From JBBSNV01 sp964458605 (GTDB lineage Bacteria > Pseudomonadota > Alphaproteobacteria > Reyranellales > JAQSWP01), in the NCBI GenBank assembly GCA_964458605.1, contig CAYWLS010000009.1, forward strand, positions 1 through 64,000: a DNA stretch of 64,000 bases, read 5' to 3'. The notes under the pieces are model-generated. The model worked only from the letters and a program-made list of their open reading frames with translations. It did not search any database and was not told the origin of the DNA. Shown here in pieces: positions 35,591 through 43,391 of the stretch; within the stretch, counting starts at the first letter, position 1, and each line of letters begins with the position of its first letter. A program made the position numbers and the translations under genes.

Positions 35591-37429
35591 ATGGCACGTC
35601 CTGCAACCCTGACCGTGGCGGAGACCCTGCCCCGATCGTTCGCGCTGTCGGTCAAAACGCGCAGCGACAAGGCGGCGATGCGCGAGAAGCATCTGGGCAT
35701 CTGGCGCACCATCACCTGGAACGACTGGATGGCGCGGGCCCGCGAGGTCGCCGCGGCGCTGGCCAGCATCGGCTTCCAGCCCGGCGACGTCGCCTCGGTG
35801 CTGAGCAACACCGTGCCCGAGTGGAACTACGCCGACATGGGCATATTGTGCGCCGGCGGCGTGTCGTCGGGCATCTACCCCACCGATTCGGCCAAGCAGG
35901 TCGAGTACCTGATCAACGATTCGGCGACGCGCGTGATCTTCGTCGAGGACGACGAGCAGCTCGACAAGGTGCTCGAGGTGCGCGAGCGCTGCCCCACCTT
36001 GAAGCAGATCGTCATCTTCGACATGGAAGGCCTGAGCGAATTCAGCGATCCCATGGCCATGGCGCTGGACGATTTCCTGGCCAAGGGCCGCGCCTTCGAC
36101 GCCACCCATCCCGAGCTGTTCGAGCAGCGACTGGACTCGCGGACAGCCGCGGACCTGGCCATTCTGGTCTATACGTCCGGCACCACCGGCCCGCCCAAGG
36201 GCGCCATGCACAGCCACCGCAGCATCTGCTTCCAGATGGCCAACTGCATGAGCATGGATTCGCTGACTTGGCAGGAGGACGACGAGCGGCTGTCCTTCCT
36301 GCCCATGTGCCATGTCGCCGAGCGGGTGGCCGGCTGCTACTACTCGATCGCCACCGGCTGCACCATGAACTTCGCCGAGAGTCCCGACACCGTGCCGGAG
36401 AATATCCGCGAGGTGCAGCCGACCCTGTTCGGCGCCGTGCCGCGCATCTGGGAGAAATTCTATTCCGGCGTGATGATCGCGCTGAAGGACGCCACCCGGC
36501 TCGAGCAATGGGCCTACAAGCAGGCGATCGCCATAGGCTTTCGCAAGGCCGACGCCCAACTGGCCGGCCGGCAGCCCTCGCCGGCCCTGCGGCTTGCATT
36601 CCAGCTCGCCTACTGGCTGGTGCTGCGCAACGTGCGCAAGCTGATCGGCATCGACCGCTGCCGCTGGCTGTTCACGGGCGCAGCGCCGATCGCGCCGGAC
36701 CTGATCCGCTGGTATCTGGCGATCGGCATGAACATGTACGAGGTCTACGGCCAGACCGAAAACGGCGGCCTGGCGACCTGCATGCCGGCTGGCCGGATCA
36801 AGCTGGGCACCGTCGGCAAGCCGGTGCCCTATGGCGAGGTCAGGATCTCGCCCGAAGGCGAAATCCTGATCCGCGGCGAGCACGTCTTCATGGGCTATCT
36901 CAACCAGCCGGAAAAGTCGGCCGAGACGGTCGACAAGGACGGCTGGCTGCACACCGGCGACGTCGGCGCGATCGACAACGAGGGCTTCGTCAAGATCACC
37001 GACCGCATGAAGGACATCATCATCACCGCCGGCGGCAAGAACGTCACGCCGTCGGAGATCGAGAACCAGCTCAAGTTCTCGCCCTATATCAGCGACGCGG
37101 TGGTGATCGGCGACCGGCGCAAGTTCCTGACCTGCCTGATCATGATCGACGCCGACAACGTCATGAAGTTCGCGCAGGACGCCAACATCCCGTTCACCAA
37201 CTACGCCAGCCTGTGCCGCGCCAAGGAAGTGCAGGACCTGATCTGGCAGGAGATCGAGCGGGTCAACGAGAACTTCGCCCGGGTCGAGACCGTCAAGTCG
37301 TTCCGGCTGATCGAGACCGAACTGACGGCCGAGGACGACGAGCTGACGCCGACCATGAAACTGAAGCGCGCCTTCGTTAACAAGAAATACAAGGACCTGA
37401 TCGACGAGATGTACCGCGGCGCGGCTTGA
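35591..37429 (+). CDS. ACSL-type acyl-CoA synthetase
   Basis: A 612-residue long-chain-type AMP-forming ligase. The P-loop YTSGTTGPPKGAMHSH begins near residue 194, YGQTENGG and LHTGDVGAIDNEGF follow, and the linker ITDRMKDIIITAGGKNVTPSE is typical of ACSL enzymes, with TPTMKLKR near the end carrying the catalytic lysine. GGAGGAG directly precedes the chosen ATG. It is embedded between livF and the binding-protein genes, so the imported acid is probably converted at once to its CoA ester. Confidence 0.9.
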   Translation: MARPATLTVAETLPRSFALSVKTRSDKAAMREKHLGIWRTITWNDWMARAREVAAALASIGFQPGDVASVLSNTVPEWNYADMGILCAGGVSSGIYPTDSAKQVEYLINDSATRVIFVEDDEQLDKVLEVRERCPTLKQIVIFDMEGLSEFSDPMAMALDDFLAKGRAFDATHPELFEQRLDSRTAADLAILVYTSGTTGPPKGAMHSHRSICFQMANCMSMDSLTWQEDDERLSFLPMCHVAERVAGCYYSIATGCTMNFAESPDTVPENIREVQPTLFGAVPRIWEKFYSGVMIALKDATRLEQWAYKQAIAIGFRKADAQLAGRQPSPALRLAFQLAYWLVLRNVRKLIGIDRCRWLFTGAAPIAPDLIRWYLAIGMNMYEVYGQTENGGLATCMPAGRIKLGTVGKPVPYGEVRISPEGEILIRGEHVFMGYLNQPEKSAETVDKDGWLHTGDVGAIDNEGFVKITDRMKDIIITAGGKNVTPSEIENQLKFSPYISDAVVIGDRRKFLTCLIMIDADNVMKFAQDANIPFTNYASLCRAKEVQDLIWQEIERVNENFARVETVKSFRLIETELTAEDDELTPTMKLKRAFVNKKYKDLIDEMYRGAA

Positions 37430-37540
37430 TCCGTGGCCATGCACGACACCGGGGTCAAGGTCGCTGCCTCGCGTGCGCCGATCCAATGCGACCGGAAGCG
37501 ACGGCCGTCAGGCCGCATTGTCAGAGGAGGAAACCGCAAA

Positions 37541-38743
37541 ATGAGTAGTGCGTTGCGCGTGGTATTGCTGGGTGGCGCAATGGCGCTGGCCGCCTCGGCG
37601 GCCTTCGCCCAGGTCAAGGTCACCAACCAGGGCATCACCGACAGCGAAATCGTCCTGGGCACCCACCAGGACCTGTCGGGCCCGATCAAGAGCTGGGGCG
37701 TGCCGGTCACCAACGGCATGAAGATGGCGGTCGAGGAGGTGAACGCGGCCGGCGGCGTCAACGGTCGCAAGCTGCGCCTGATCGTCGAGGATAGCGGCTA
37801 CGATCCCAAGAAGGCCGTGCTGGCGACGCAGAAGATGGTCGAGAAGGACAAGATCTTCGCCATGCTGGCGCCAATGGGCTCGCCCACCGTGCTGGCGGCG
37901 CAGGACATCCTGCTCGACAACGGCATTCCGCAGCTTTTCCCGGTCACCTCGGCGGAATTCACCTTCAAGATGGATCCCAACAAGCCGCAGGACCGGCTGA
38001 AGTTCAACAACGTGCCGCCCTACAATTCCAGCGTGCGCGCCGGCGCCCGCACCCTGATCCAGGAAAAGGGACTGAAAGCTCCCTGCATCATGTATCAGGA
38101 CGACGAGTTCGGCAAAAACGTCGAAGACGGCTTCAACCAGGCGCTCGCCGACCTGAAGATGAAGCCGACCGCGGTCACCACCTACAAGCGCGGCGCGTCC
38201 GATTTCAGTTCCCAGGTCGCCAAGATGAAGTCGGATGGCTGCGACTTCGTGGTGCTGGGCACCATCGTGCGCGAGACCATCGGCGCCATGGCCGAGGCCA
38301 AGAAGCTGGGCTGGTCGCCGGTGTTCTTCGGCAGCACCGCCGCCAACGTCATCGAGGTTCCGGAGCTGGGCAAGGACGCGGTCGAGAATTTCTATGCCGT
38401 CGGCGGCATGGAGATCCCCTATCGCGACACCGCCACCGGCAAGGCCAAGGAGTGGACCGAGGCCTACTTCAAGAAGTACGGCGCCGAGCCCAACACCCAG
38501 GCGGCACTGGGCTATGACGAAGTCATGACTTTCGCCCACTACGCCAAGCTGGCCGGCAAGGACCTCACCGGCCAGAAGTTCCTCGATGCGATGGAGTCGG
38601 GCGACAAGTTCCAGGACATCTTCGGTTCGCCGGCCGGCAGCTTCTCCAAGACCAACCACCTCTCCGCCGTGGTGTTCATGCTGCAGCAGGTGCAGAAGGG
38701 CCGCTGGGTGGTGCTGAAGCGCGATCTGACCAACCCGTCCTGA
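37541..38743 (+). CDS. Periplasmic ligand-binding protein, LivK-like (copy 1)
   Basis: A 400-residue type I periplasmic binding protein. A signal peptide (about 1-23, ending AASAAFA) is followed by the mature start QVKVTNQG. Conserved HAAT stretches include GTHQDLSGPIKSWG, NAAGGVNGRKLRLIVEDSGYDP and MGSPTVLAAQDI. AGAGGAGG lies upstream of the ATG. It delivers ligand to LivHM. The next gene is a close paralog. A strong terminator follows immediately, so the liv operon ends here. Confidence 0.9.
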   Translation: MSSALRVVLLGGAMALAASAAFAQVKVTNQGITDSEIVLGTHQDLSGPIKSWGVPVTNGMKMAVEEVNAAGGVNGRKLRLIVEDSGYDPKKAVLATQKMVEKDKIFAMLAPMGSPTVLAAQDILLDNGIPQLFPVTSAEFTFKMDPNKPQDRLKFNNVPPYNSSVRAGARTLIQEKGLKAPCIMYQDDEFGKNVEDGFNQALADLKMKPTAVTTYKRGASDFSSQVAKMKSDGCDFVVLGTIVRETIGAMAEAKKLGWSPVFFGSTAANVIEVPELGKDAVENFYAVGGMEIPYRDTATGKAKEWTEAYFKKYGAEPNTQAALGYDEVMTFAHYAKLAGKDLTGQKFLDAMESGDKFQDIFGSPAGSFSKTNHLSAVVFMLQQVQKGRWVVLKRDLTNPS

Positions 38744-38761
38744 CGTTCCGCAAAGCGGAAG

Positions 38762-38797
38762 AAAAAAGCCCGGGCGGGCGACCGTCCGGGCTTTTTT
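38762..38797 (+). terminator. Rho-independent terminator after binding protein 1
   Basis: AAAAAGCCCGG pairs with CCGGGCTTTTT around a GC-rich loop and ends in six T residues, 19 bases after the stop codon. It is a classic intrinsic terminator and could work in both directions. Confidence 0.88.
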
Positions 38798-38864
38798 GCA
38801 TTTGCGAACAAGACCGAGCATCGTTCCGCACTGCGCCTTCTGGAATAGCGCAACGGCCACGCCG

Positions 38865-38873
38865 TGGCATAAT
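38865..38873 (+). promoter_or_regulatory. Extended -10 promoter candidate for binding protein 2
   Basis: TGGCATAAT (TG at 38865-38866, CATAAT at 38868-38873) matches an extended -10 element 81 bases before the second binding-protein gene. No good -35 is visible 17 bases upstream, as is common for extended -10 promoters. Because a strong terminator precedes it, this gene needs its own promoter. Confidence 0.45.
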
Positions 38874-38953
38874 GCCGCCCAGGCTGTCGCGCCTGCAAAA
38901 ATAAGACAGCCGACAAAAGCCACGCCATCGGCGGGTCAAACAGGAGGAAGCGA

Positions 38954-40156
38954 ATGATCAGGAAAAGCATCGGCATCGGTGCGGTCGGCATGGTCGCTGC
39001 GGCGCTGCTGGCCACCACGGCACTGGCTCAGACCAAAACCACCGATCAGGGCATCAGCGCCAACGAGATCGTCATCGGCACCCACCAGGACCTTTCCGGC
39101 CCGATCAAAGGCTGGGGCGTCCCCGTCGCCAACGGCATGAAGATGGCGGTCGAGGAAATCAATGCCGCCGGCGGCGTCAACGGCCGCAAGCTGCGGCTGA
39201 TCGTCGAAGACAGCGGCTACGATCCCAAGAAGGCGGTGCTGGCGACGCAGAAGCTGATCGAGAAGGACAAGGTGTTCTCGATGATCGGCGCGATGGGCTC
39301 GCCCACCGTGCTGGCGGCGCAGGACATCGTGCTCGATGCCGGCGTCACCCAGCTGTTCCCGCTGACGGCGGCGGAGTTCACCTTCAAGTTCGATCCCAAC
39401 AAGCCGCAGGAACGCCTGAAGTTCAACAACCTGCTGCCGTATGTGGAGAGCACGCGCGCGGCGGTCAAATACATGATCACCTCGCGCAACCTCACCAAGC
39501 CCTGCATCATGCATCAGGACGACGAGTACGGCAAAAACGTGCTCGACGGCTTCACATCGCAACTGGCGGCGATGAACATCAAGCCGACGGCGATCACCAC
39601 CTACAAGCGCGGCGCCACCGACTTCAGTTCGCAGATCGCCAAGATGAAGTCCGACGGCTGCGATCTGGTGGTGCTGGGCACCGTGATCCGCGAGACCATC
39701 GGCGCGATGGCCGAGGCCAGGAAGATCGGCTGGAACGTGCTGTTCCTGGGGGCGACGCCGACCAACGTGCTGGAAGTGCCGGAGCTGGGCAAGGCCGCGG
39801 TCGAGGGCCTCTACGCCGCCGGCGCCTTCCCGGTGCCTTACGAGGACACCTCGACCGGCAAGGTCAAGGACTGGCTGGTTTCCTACAAGAAGGAGTTCAA
39901 CAGCACGCCCAACACCCAGGCGGTGATCGGCTACAACGCGGTGATGACCTTCGCCTTCTACGCCAAGCTGGCGGGCAAGGACCTGACCGGAGCCAAGTTC
40001 CTCGCCGCAATGGAATCGGGCAAGGTCTATCAGGACATCTTCGGCTCGGCGCCGACCAAGTTCTCCAAGACCAACCACCTGGCCAGCACCGTGACCTCGG
40101 TGCAGGAAGTCCAGAACGGCCGCTGGGTCATGGTGCAGGACGGCCTGAACTTCTAG
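38954..40156 (+). CDS. Periplasmic ligand-binding protein, LivK-like (copy 2)
   Basis: A 400-residue paralog of the preceding protein with the same length and layout. It has a signal peptide (about 1-25, ending ATTALA), GTHQDLSGPIKGWG, NAAGGVNGRKLRLIVEDSGYDP, MGSPTVLAAQDI and a C-terminus with FSKTNHLASTV. AGGAGG precedes the ATG. Differences cluster in the middle (for example VESTRAAVKYMITSRNLTKP against NSSVRAGARTLIQEKGLKAP), which could alter ligand choice. It is framed by its own promoter candidate and terminator, so it may be regulated separately while sharing LivHMGF. Confidence 0.9.
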   Translation: MIRKSIGIGAVGMVAAALLATTALAQTKTTDQGISANEIVIGTHQDLSGPIKGWGVPVANGMKMAVEEINAAGGVNGRKLRLIVEDSGYDPKKAVLATQKLIEKDKVFSMIGAMGSPTVLAAQDIVLDAGVTQLFPLTAAEFTFKFDPNKPQERLKFNNLLPYVESTRAAVKYMITSRNLTKPCIMHQDDEYGKNVLDGFTSQLAAMNIKPTAITTYKRGATDFSSQIAKMKSDGCDLVVLGTVIRETIGAMAEARKIGWNVLFLGATPTNVLEVPELGKAAVEGLYAAGAFPVPYEDTSTGKVKDWLVSYKKEFNSTPNTQAVIGYNAVMTFAFYAKLAGKDLTGAKFLAAMESGKVYQDIFGSAPTKFSKTNHLASTVTSVQEVQNGRWVMVQDGLNF

Positions 40157-40173
40157 CCACCGCTCGCACACCG

Positions 40174-40203
40174 AAAAGCCCGGGCGATCGCTCGGGCTTT
40201 TTT
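40174..40203 (+). terminator. Rho-independent terminator after binding protein 2
   Basis: AAAAGCCCGGGCGATCGCTCGGGCTTTT-type hairpin, given here by its arms AAAAGCCCG and CGGGCTTTT, with a run of six T residues. It starts 18 bases after the stop codon and resembles the terminator after copy 1, consistent with tandem duplication of the whole unit. Confidence 0.88.
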
Positions 40204-40268
40204 GTTGCCCGGAGGCTGCGCGGCTCGGCTAAACTGCCGTTCATATTGCGAATGAAGCGAGGAGCGCC

Positions 40269-41033
40269 ATGGGTCGGGTTGCGGGCAAAGTCGCGTTGAT
40301 CACCGGCGGGGCCTCGGGGCTGGGCCTGGCAACGGCCAGGTTGATGGTCGGCGAAGGCGCCAAGGTGGTCATCACCGACCTGCAGAAGGACAAGGGCCAG
40401 GCCGCCGCGCGCGAGCTAGGGCCCGACGCGCTGTTCCTCGAGCACGACGTCACCAGCGAGACGCGCTGGCAGGAGGTGGTGGCCGAGACGGAAAAGCGCT
40501 TCGGCAAACTGAACGTGCTGGTCAACTCCGCCGGCATCGGCACCGAGGGTACGATCGAGAACACCTCGCTGGCCGATTTCAGGAAGATGATGGCGATCAA
40601 TGTCGAGGGTACCTTCCTGGGCTGCAAATACGCCATCGCCGCGATGAAGAAGAACGGCGAGCCCTGCTCGATCGTCAACATCTCCTCGGTGGCCGGCATC
40701 GTCAGCGGCTACCAGATGGCCGCCTACAGCGCCAGCAAGGGCGCCGTGCGGCTGCTCAGCAAGTCGGTGGCGCTGCATTGCGCGCGCGCCGGCTACAACA
40801 TCCGCTGCAACTCGGTGCACCCCGCCTTCATCGCCACGCCGATGGTCGAGGATCCGCTGGCCCAGGCCGAAGACCCGGAAAAGGCGCGCAAGCGGCTGAT
40901 CCGCATGGTGCCGCTGGGCAAGATCGGCGAGCCCAACGACATCGGCTATGTCATCCTCTATCTGGCCAGCGACGAATCCAAATTCACCACCGGCGCGGAG
41001 ATGGTGGTGGATGGCGGCTGCACGGCGATGTGA
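40269..41033 (+). CDS. Short-chain dehydrogenase/reductase, tandem copy 1
   Basis: A classical 254-residue SDR. It has TGGASGLGLATA for NAD(P), NSAGIG, ISSVAG with the catalytic serine, YSASK as YxxxK, and NSVHPAFIATPM. A conserved FLGCKYAIAAMK is shared with the next gene. It resembles cyclopentanol dehydrogenase (CpnA) and 3-oxoacyl reductases, so an alicyclic or hydroxyacyl alcohol is a likely substrate. GAGGAG precedes the ATG. First of three tandem SDR genes after the binding proteins. Confidence 0.87.
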   Translation: MGRVAGKVALITGGASGLGLATARLMVGEGAKVVITDLQKDKGQAAARELGPDALFLEHDVTSETRWQEVVAETEKRFGKLNVLVNSAGIGTEGTIENTSLADFRKMMAINVEGTFLGCKYAIAAMKKNGEPCSIVNISSVAGIVSGYQMAAYSASKGAVRLLSKSVALHCARAGYNIRCNSVHPAFIATPMVEDPLAQAEDPEKARKRLIRMVPLGKIGEPNDIGYVILYLASDESKFTTGAEMVVDGGCTAM

Positions 41034-41066
41034 TCCGGCAGCGATGCGATCCGAGGGCGATACGAC

Positions 41067-41885
41067 ATGAGCCAGCACAAGGATCTTTCCCACCGCGTCG
41101 CGCTGGTCACCGGCGGCGCCTCGGGCATCGGCGCGGAGACCTGCCGCGCCCTGGCCGAGGCCGGCGCCCGCGTGGTCGTCGGCGACATCCAGGACGGCGC
41201 CGAACTGGCGCGCGAGCTGGGCAATGGCAGCCTTTTCGTCGAGCTCGACGTCGCCAGCGAAGCAGCGTGGAAGGCGACCTGCGAGGCCATCCTGGCCCAA
41301 TGCGGCCGGCTCGACGTGCTGGTCAACAATGCCGGCATCGGCGGCGGCCGCGGCAATATCGAGGACACCACGCTGGAGGCCTGGAACCGCACCCAGGCGG
41401 TCAATGTCGAGGGCGTGTTCCTGGGCTGCAAATACGCCATCGCCGCCATGAAACGCACCAGCGCCGGCAAGCCGCGCTCGCATGGCTCGATCGTCAACAT
41501 CTCCTCGATCGCCGGCATCACCGGCTCGGCCGGTCCGGCCGCCTATGTCGCCAGCAAGGGCGCGGTGCGGCTGCTGACCAAGTCGGTCGCCCTGCATTGC
41601 GCCGAGCAGGGCTACGACATCCGCTGCAACTCGGTGCATCCCGGCGGCATCGACACGCCGATCCTGGAACCGCTCTATCGCCATTTCGGCAAGGAGAAGG
41701 CCCAGGCCTGGCTGGGCGGCATGCACCCGCTGGGCCGCATGGGCCGGCCACGCGATATCGCCGAAGCGGTCCTGTATCTCGCTTCCGACCGTTCCGCCTT
41801 CGTCACCGGTACCGAGCTGGTGGTCGATGGCGGCGTGACCGCGGGCGTCGCCAAGAGGTTCGACTTTGTCCCCCTCAACAAATAA
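41067..41885 (+). CDS. Short-chain dehydrogenase/reductase, tandem copy 2
   Basis: A 272-residue SDR with TGGASGIGAETC, NNAGIGGG, ISSIAGITG, YVASK and NSVHPGGIDTPI. It shares FLGCKYAIAAMK with copy 1. The C-terminus is about 12 residues longer than in the other two and runs through the start of copy 3, overlapping it by 20 bases. GAGGG lies before the ATG. It probably belongs to one operon with both neighbours. Confidence 0.87.
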   Translation: MSQHKDLSHRVALVTGGASGIGAETCRALAEAGARVVVGDIQDGAELARELGNGSLFVELDVASEAAWKATCEAILAQCGRLDVLVNNAGIGGGRGNIEDTTLEAWNRTQAVNVEGVFLGCKYAIAAMKRTSAGKPRSHGSIVNISSIAGITGSAGPAAYVASKGAVRLLTKSVALHCAEQGYDIRCNSVHPGGIDTPILEPLYRHFGKEKAQAWLGGMHPLGRMGRPRDIAEAVLYLASDRSAFVTGTELVVDGGVTAGVAKRFDFVPLNK

Positions 41886-42621
41886 GACCGTGCTGATCAC
41901 CGGCGGCGCGTCCGGCATCGGCGCCGCCACCGCCCGCCTGCTGGCGGCGCAGGGCGACAACGTCGCCATCACCGACCGCAGCGCGGAGGCCGGCCAGGCG
42001 CTGGCCGGGGAGCTGGGCGAGCGCGCCCTGTTCGTGGCACACGATGTCACCCGGGAAGCGGATTGGCAGAACGCCGTCGCCAGCACCGTCGCCCGCTTCG
42101 GCAGGCTCGATGGCGTGGTCAATTCCGCCGGCGTCGGCCGTGCCGGCTCGGTCGAGGACGTCTCGCTGGAAGAATGGCGCCTGGTCAATGCCGTCAACGC
42201 CACCGGCACCTTCCTGGGCTGCAAGCATGGCGTGCTGGCGATGAAAGCCAGCGGCGGCGGCTCGATCGTCAACATCTCGTCGGTGCTGGGCCTGCGCGGC
42301 CACGCCGCCACCGCCGCCTATTGCGCCAGCAAGGGCTCGGTGCGGCTGCTGACCAAATCGGCGGCACTGCATTGCGCGGCACAGCGCTACAACATCCGCG
42401 TCAATTCGGTGCATCCAGGCTGGATCGAGACGCCGATGATCGCACCGCGCTTGCAAGGACCGGACCCGGCTGCCGCGCGCCGGCAGCTCGAGGCGATGCA
42501 TCCAATCGGCCGCCTCGGCAAGCCCGAGGAGATCGCCGCGCTGATCGCCTTCCTGCTGTCGGATGGTTCGACCCTGATCACCGGTGCCGAATTCGCCGCC
42601 GATGGCGGCCTCACCGCTTAG
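41866..42621 (+). CDS. Short-chain dehydrogenase/reductase, tandem copy 3
   Basis: A 251-residue SDR with TGGASGIGAATA, NSAGVG, ISSVLG, YCASK and NSVHPGWIETPM; FLGCKHGVLAMK aligns with the other copies. The start is a TTG preceded by AAGAGG at 7 bases and lies inside the end of copy 2, so translation is coupled. The three copies share about the same catalytic core but differ in the substrate loop, suggesting different alcohols or stereoisomers in one pathway. Confidence 0.85.
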   Translation: MSPSTNKTVLITGGASGIGAATARLLAAQGDNVAITDRSAEAGQALAGELGERALFVAHDVTREADWQNAVASTVARFGRLDGVVNSAGVGRAGSVEDVSLEEWRLVNAVNATGTFLGCKHGVLAMKASGGGSIVNISSVLGLRGHAATAAYCASKGSVRLLTKSAALHCAAQRYNIRVNSVHPGWIETPMIAPRLQGPDPAAARRQLEAMHPIGRLGKPEEIAALIAFLLSDGSTLITGAEFAADGGLTA

Positions 42622-42624
42622 GGC

Positions 42625-42918
42625 TCACTCCGCCAGCAGATCGTGCCATTCCGGATGGCGCTGGAATTCCAGCCGCACATAGGAGCAATAGGGCAGGATC
42701 TTGGTGCCCTCGGCGCGGGCATCGGCGATGCCGCGCTTGACCAGCGCCTCGGCCAGGCCCTTGCCGCGCATCGACGGCGGCACATAGGTGTGGCCGATGG
42801 CGATGCGCTTGTCGCCGGCATTGGAGTAGGTCATCTCCGCCTCGTCGCCGTCCAGTCGGATGACGTAGCGGCCGCCGCCCTTGTCCTGCTCGCGCTCGAT
42901 GGTGAATTCGCCTGCCAT
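42625..42918 (-). CDS. YjdJ-like GNAT-fold acetyltransferase, copy A
   Basis: A 97-residue small N-acetyltransferase-like protein (GNAT_YjdJ/NATD1 type). EAEMTYSN is followed by HTYVPPSMRGKGLAEALVKRGIADAR, which holds the RGKG acetyl-CoA pyrophosphate loop, and PYCSYVRLEFQRHPEW, which matches the end of the family. GGAGGA precedes the chosen ATG. It lies 20 bases after a paralogous gene on the same strand and stops 3 bases from the convergent SDR gene. The acceptor is unknown. Confidence 0.82.
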   Translation of the reverse strand: MAGEFTIEREQDKGGGRYVIRLDGDEAEMTYSNAGDKRIAIGHTYVPPSMRGKGLAEALVKRGIADARAEGTKILPYCSYVRLEFQRHPEWHDLLAE

Positions 42919-42938
42919 GAGTGTCCTCCGCTGCCGGC

Positions 42939-43235
42939 TCAACGCGCCAGCACGTCCTGCCATTCCTTGTGTTTCTCGATCTGCGCCTTGGCGAACGGAC
43001 AGGTGGGGTGGATTCTGTAGCCGCCTTGGCGGGCATCCTCGACCGCCCGCAGCACCAGCGCCTGGCCGACGCCCCGCCCCTTCAGCTCCGGCGGCACGAA
43101 GGTATGGTCGATGACGATCGTCTTCGGGTCCGGCGTCAGATAGGTCATCTCGGCCTCGTATCCGTCCACCACGGTAACGTAGCGATGCTTGCCGCTATGC
43201 GGTTCTCTTTTGATGACAAAGGCTTGGTCAGTCAT
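42939..43235 (-). CDS. YjdJ-like GNAT-fold acetyltransferase, copy B
   Basis: A 98-residue paralog of the next gene: EAEMTYLT, DHTFVPPELKGRGVGQALVLRAVEDAR with the GRGVG loop, and PTCPFAKAQIEKHKEW. I chose the ATG that starts MTDQAFVIKRE; in-frame codons further upstream give no conserved sequence. The pair probably arose by duplication and may form a two-gene transcript. Confidence 0.8.
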   Translation of the reverse strand: MTDQAFVIKREPHSGKHRYVTVVDGYEAEMTYLTPDPKTIVIDHTFVPPELKGRGVGQALVLRAVEDARQGGYRIHPTCPFAKAQIEKHKEWQDVLAR

Positions 43236-43391
43236 TTCCAGGACTCCGATCCGAACGTGGCGCCGATTAGCGGGCGGCAATTCTTGATGGTATATTTGCC
43301 CCAGTAAAGCACCGATCACCGCCTAGTCGCCTGGTCTTCCGAGCCGGAAATTTCCGCCGTTGCGCCGTCGGCGCGACCAAGGAGACGTGCC

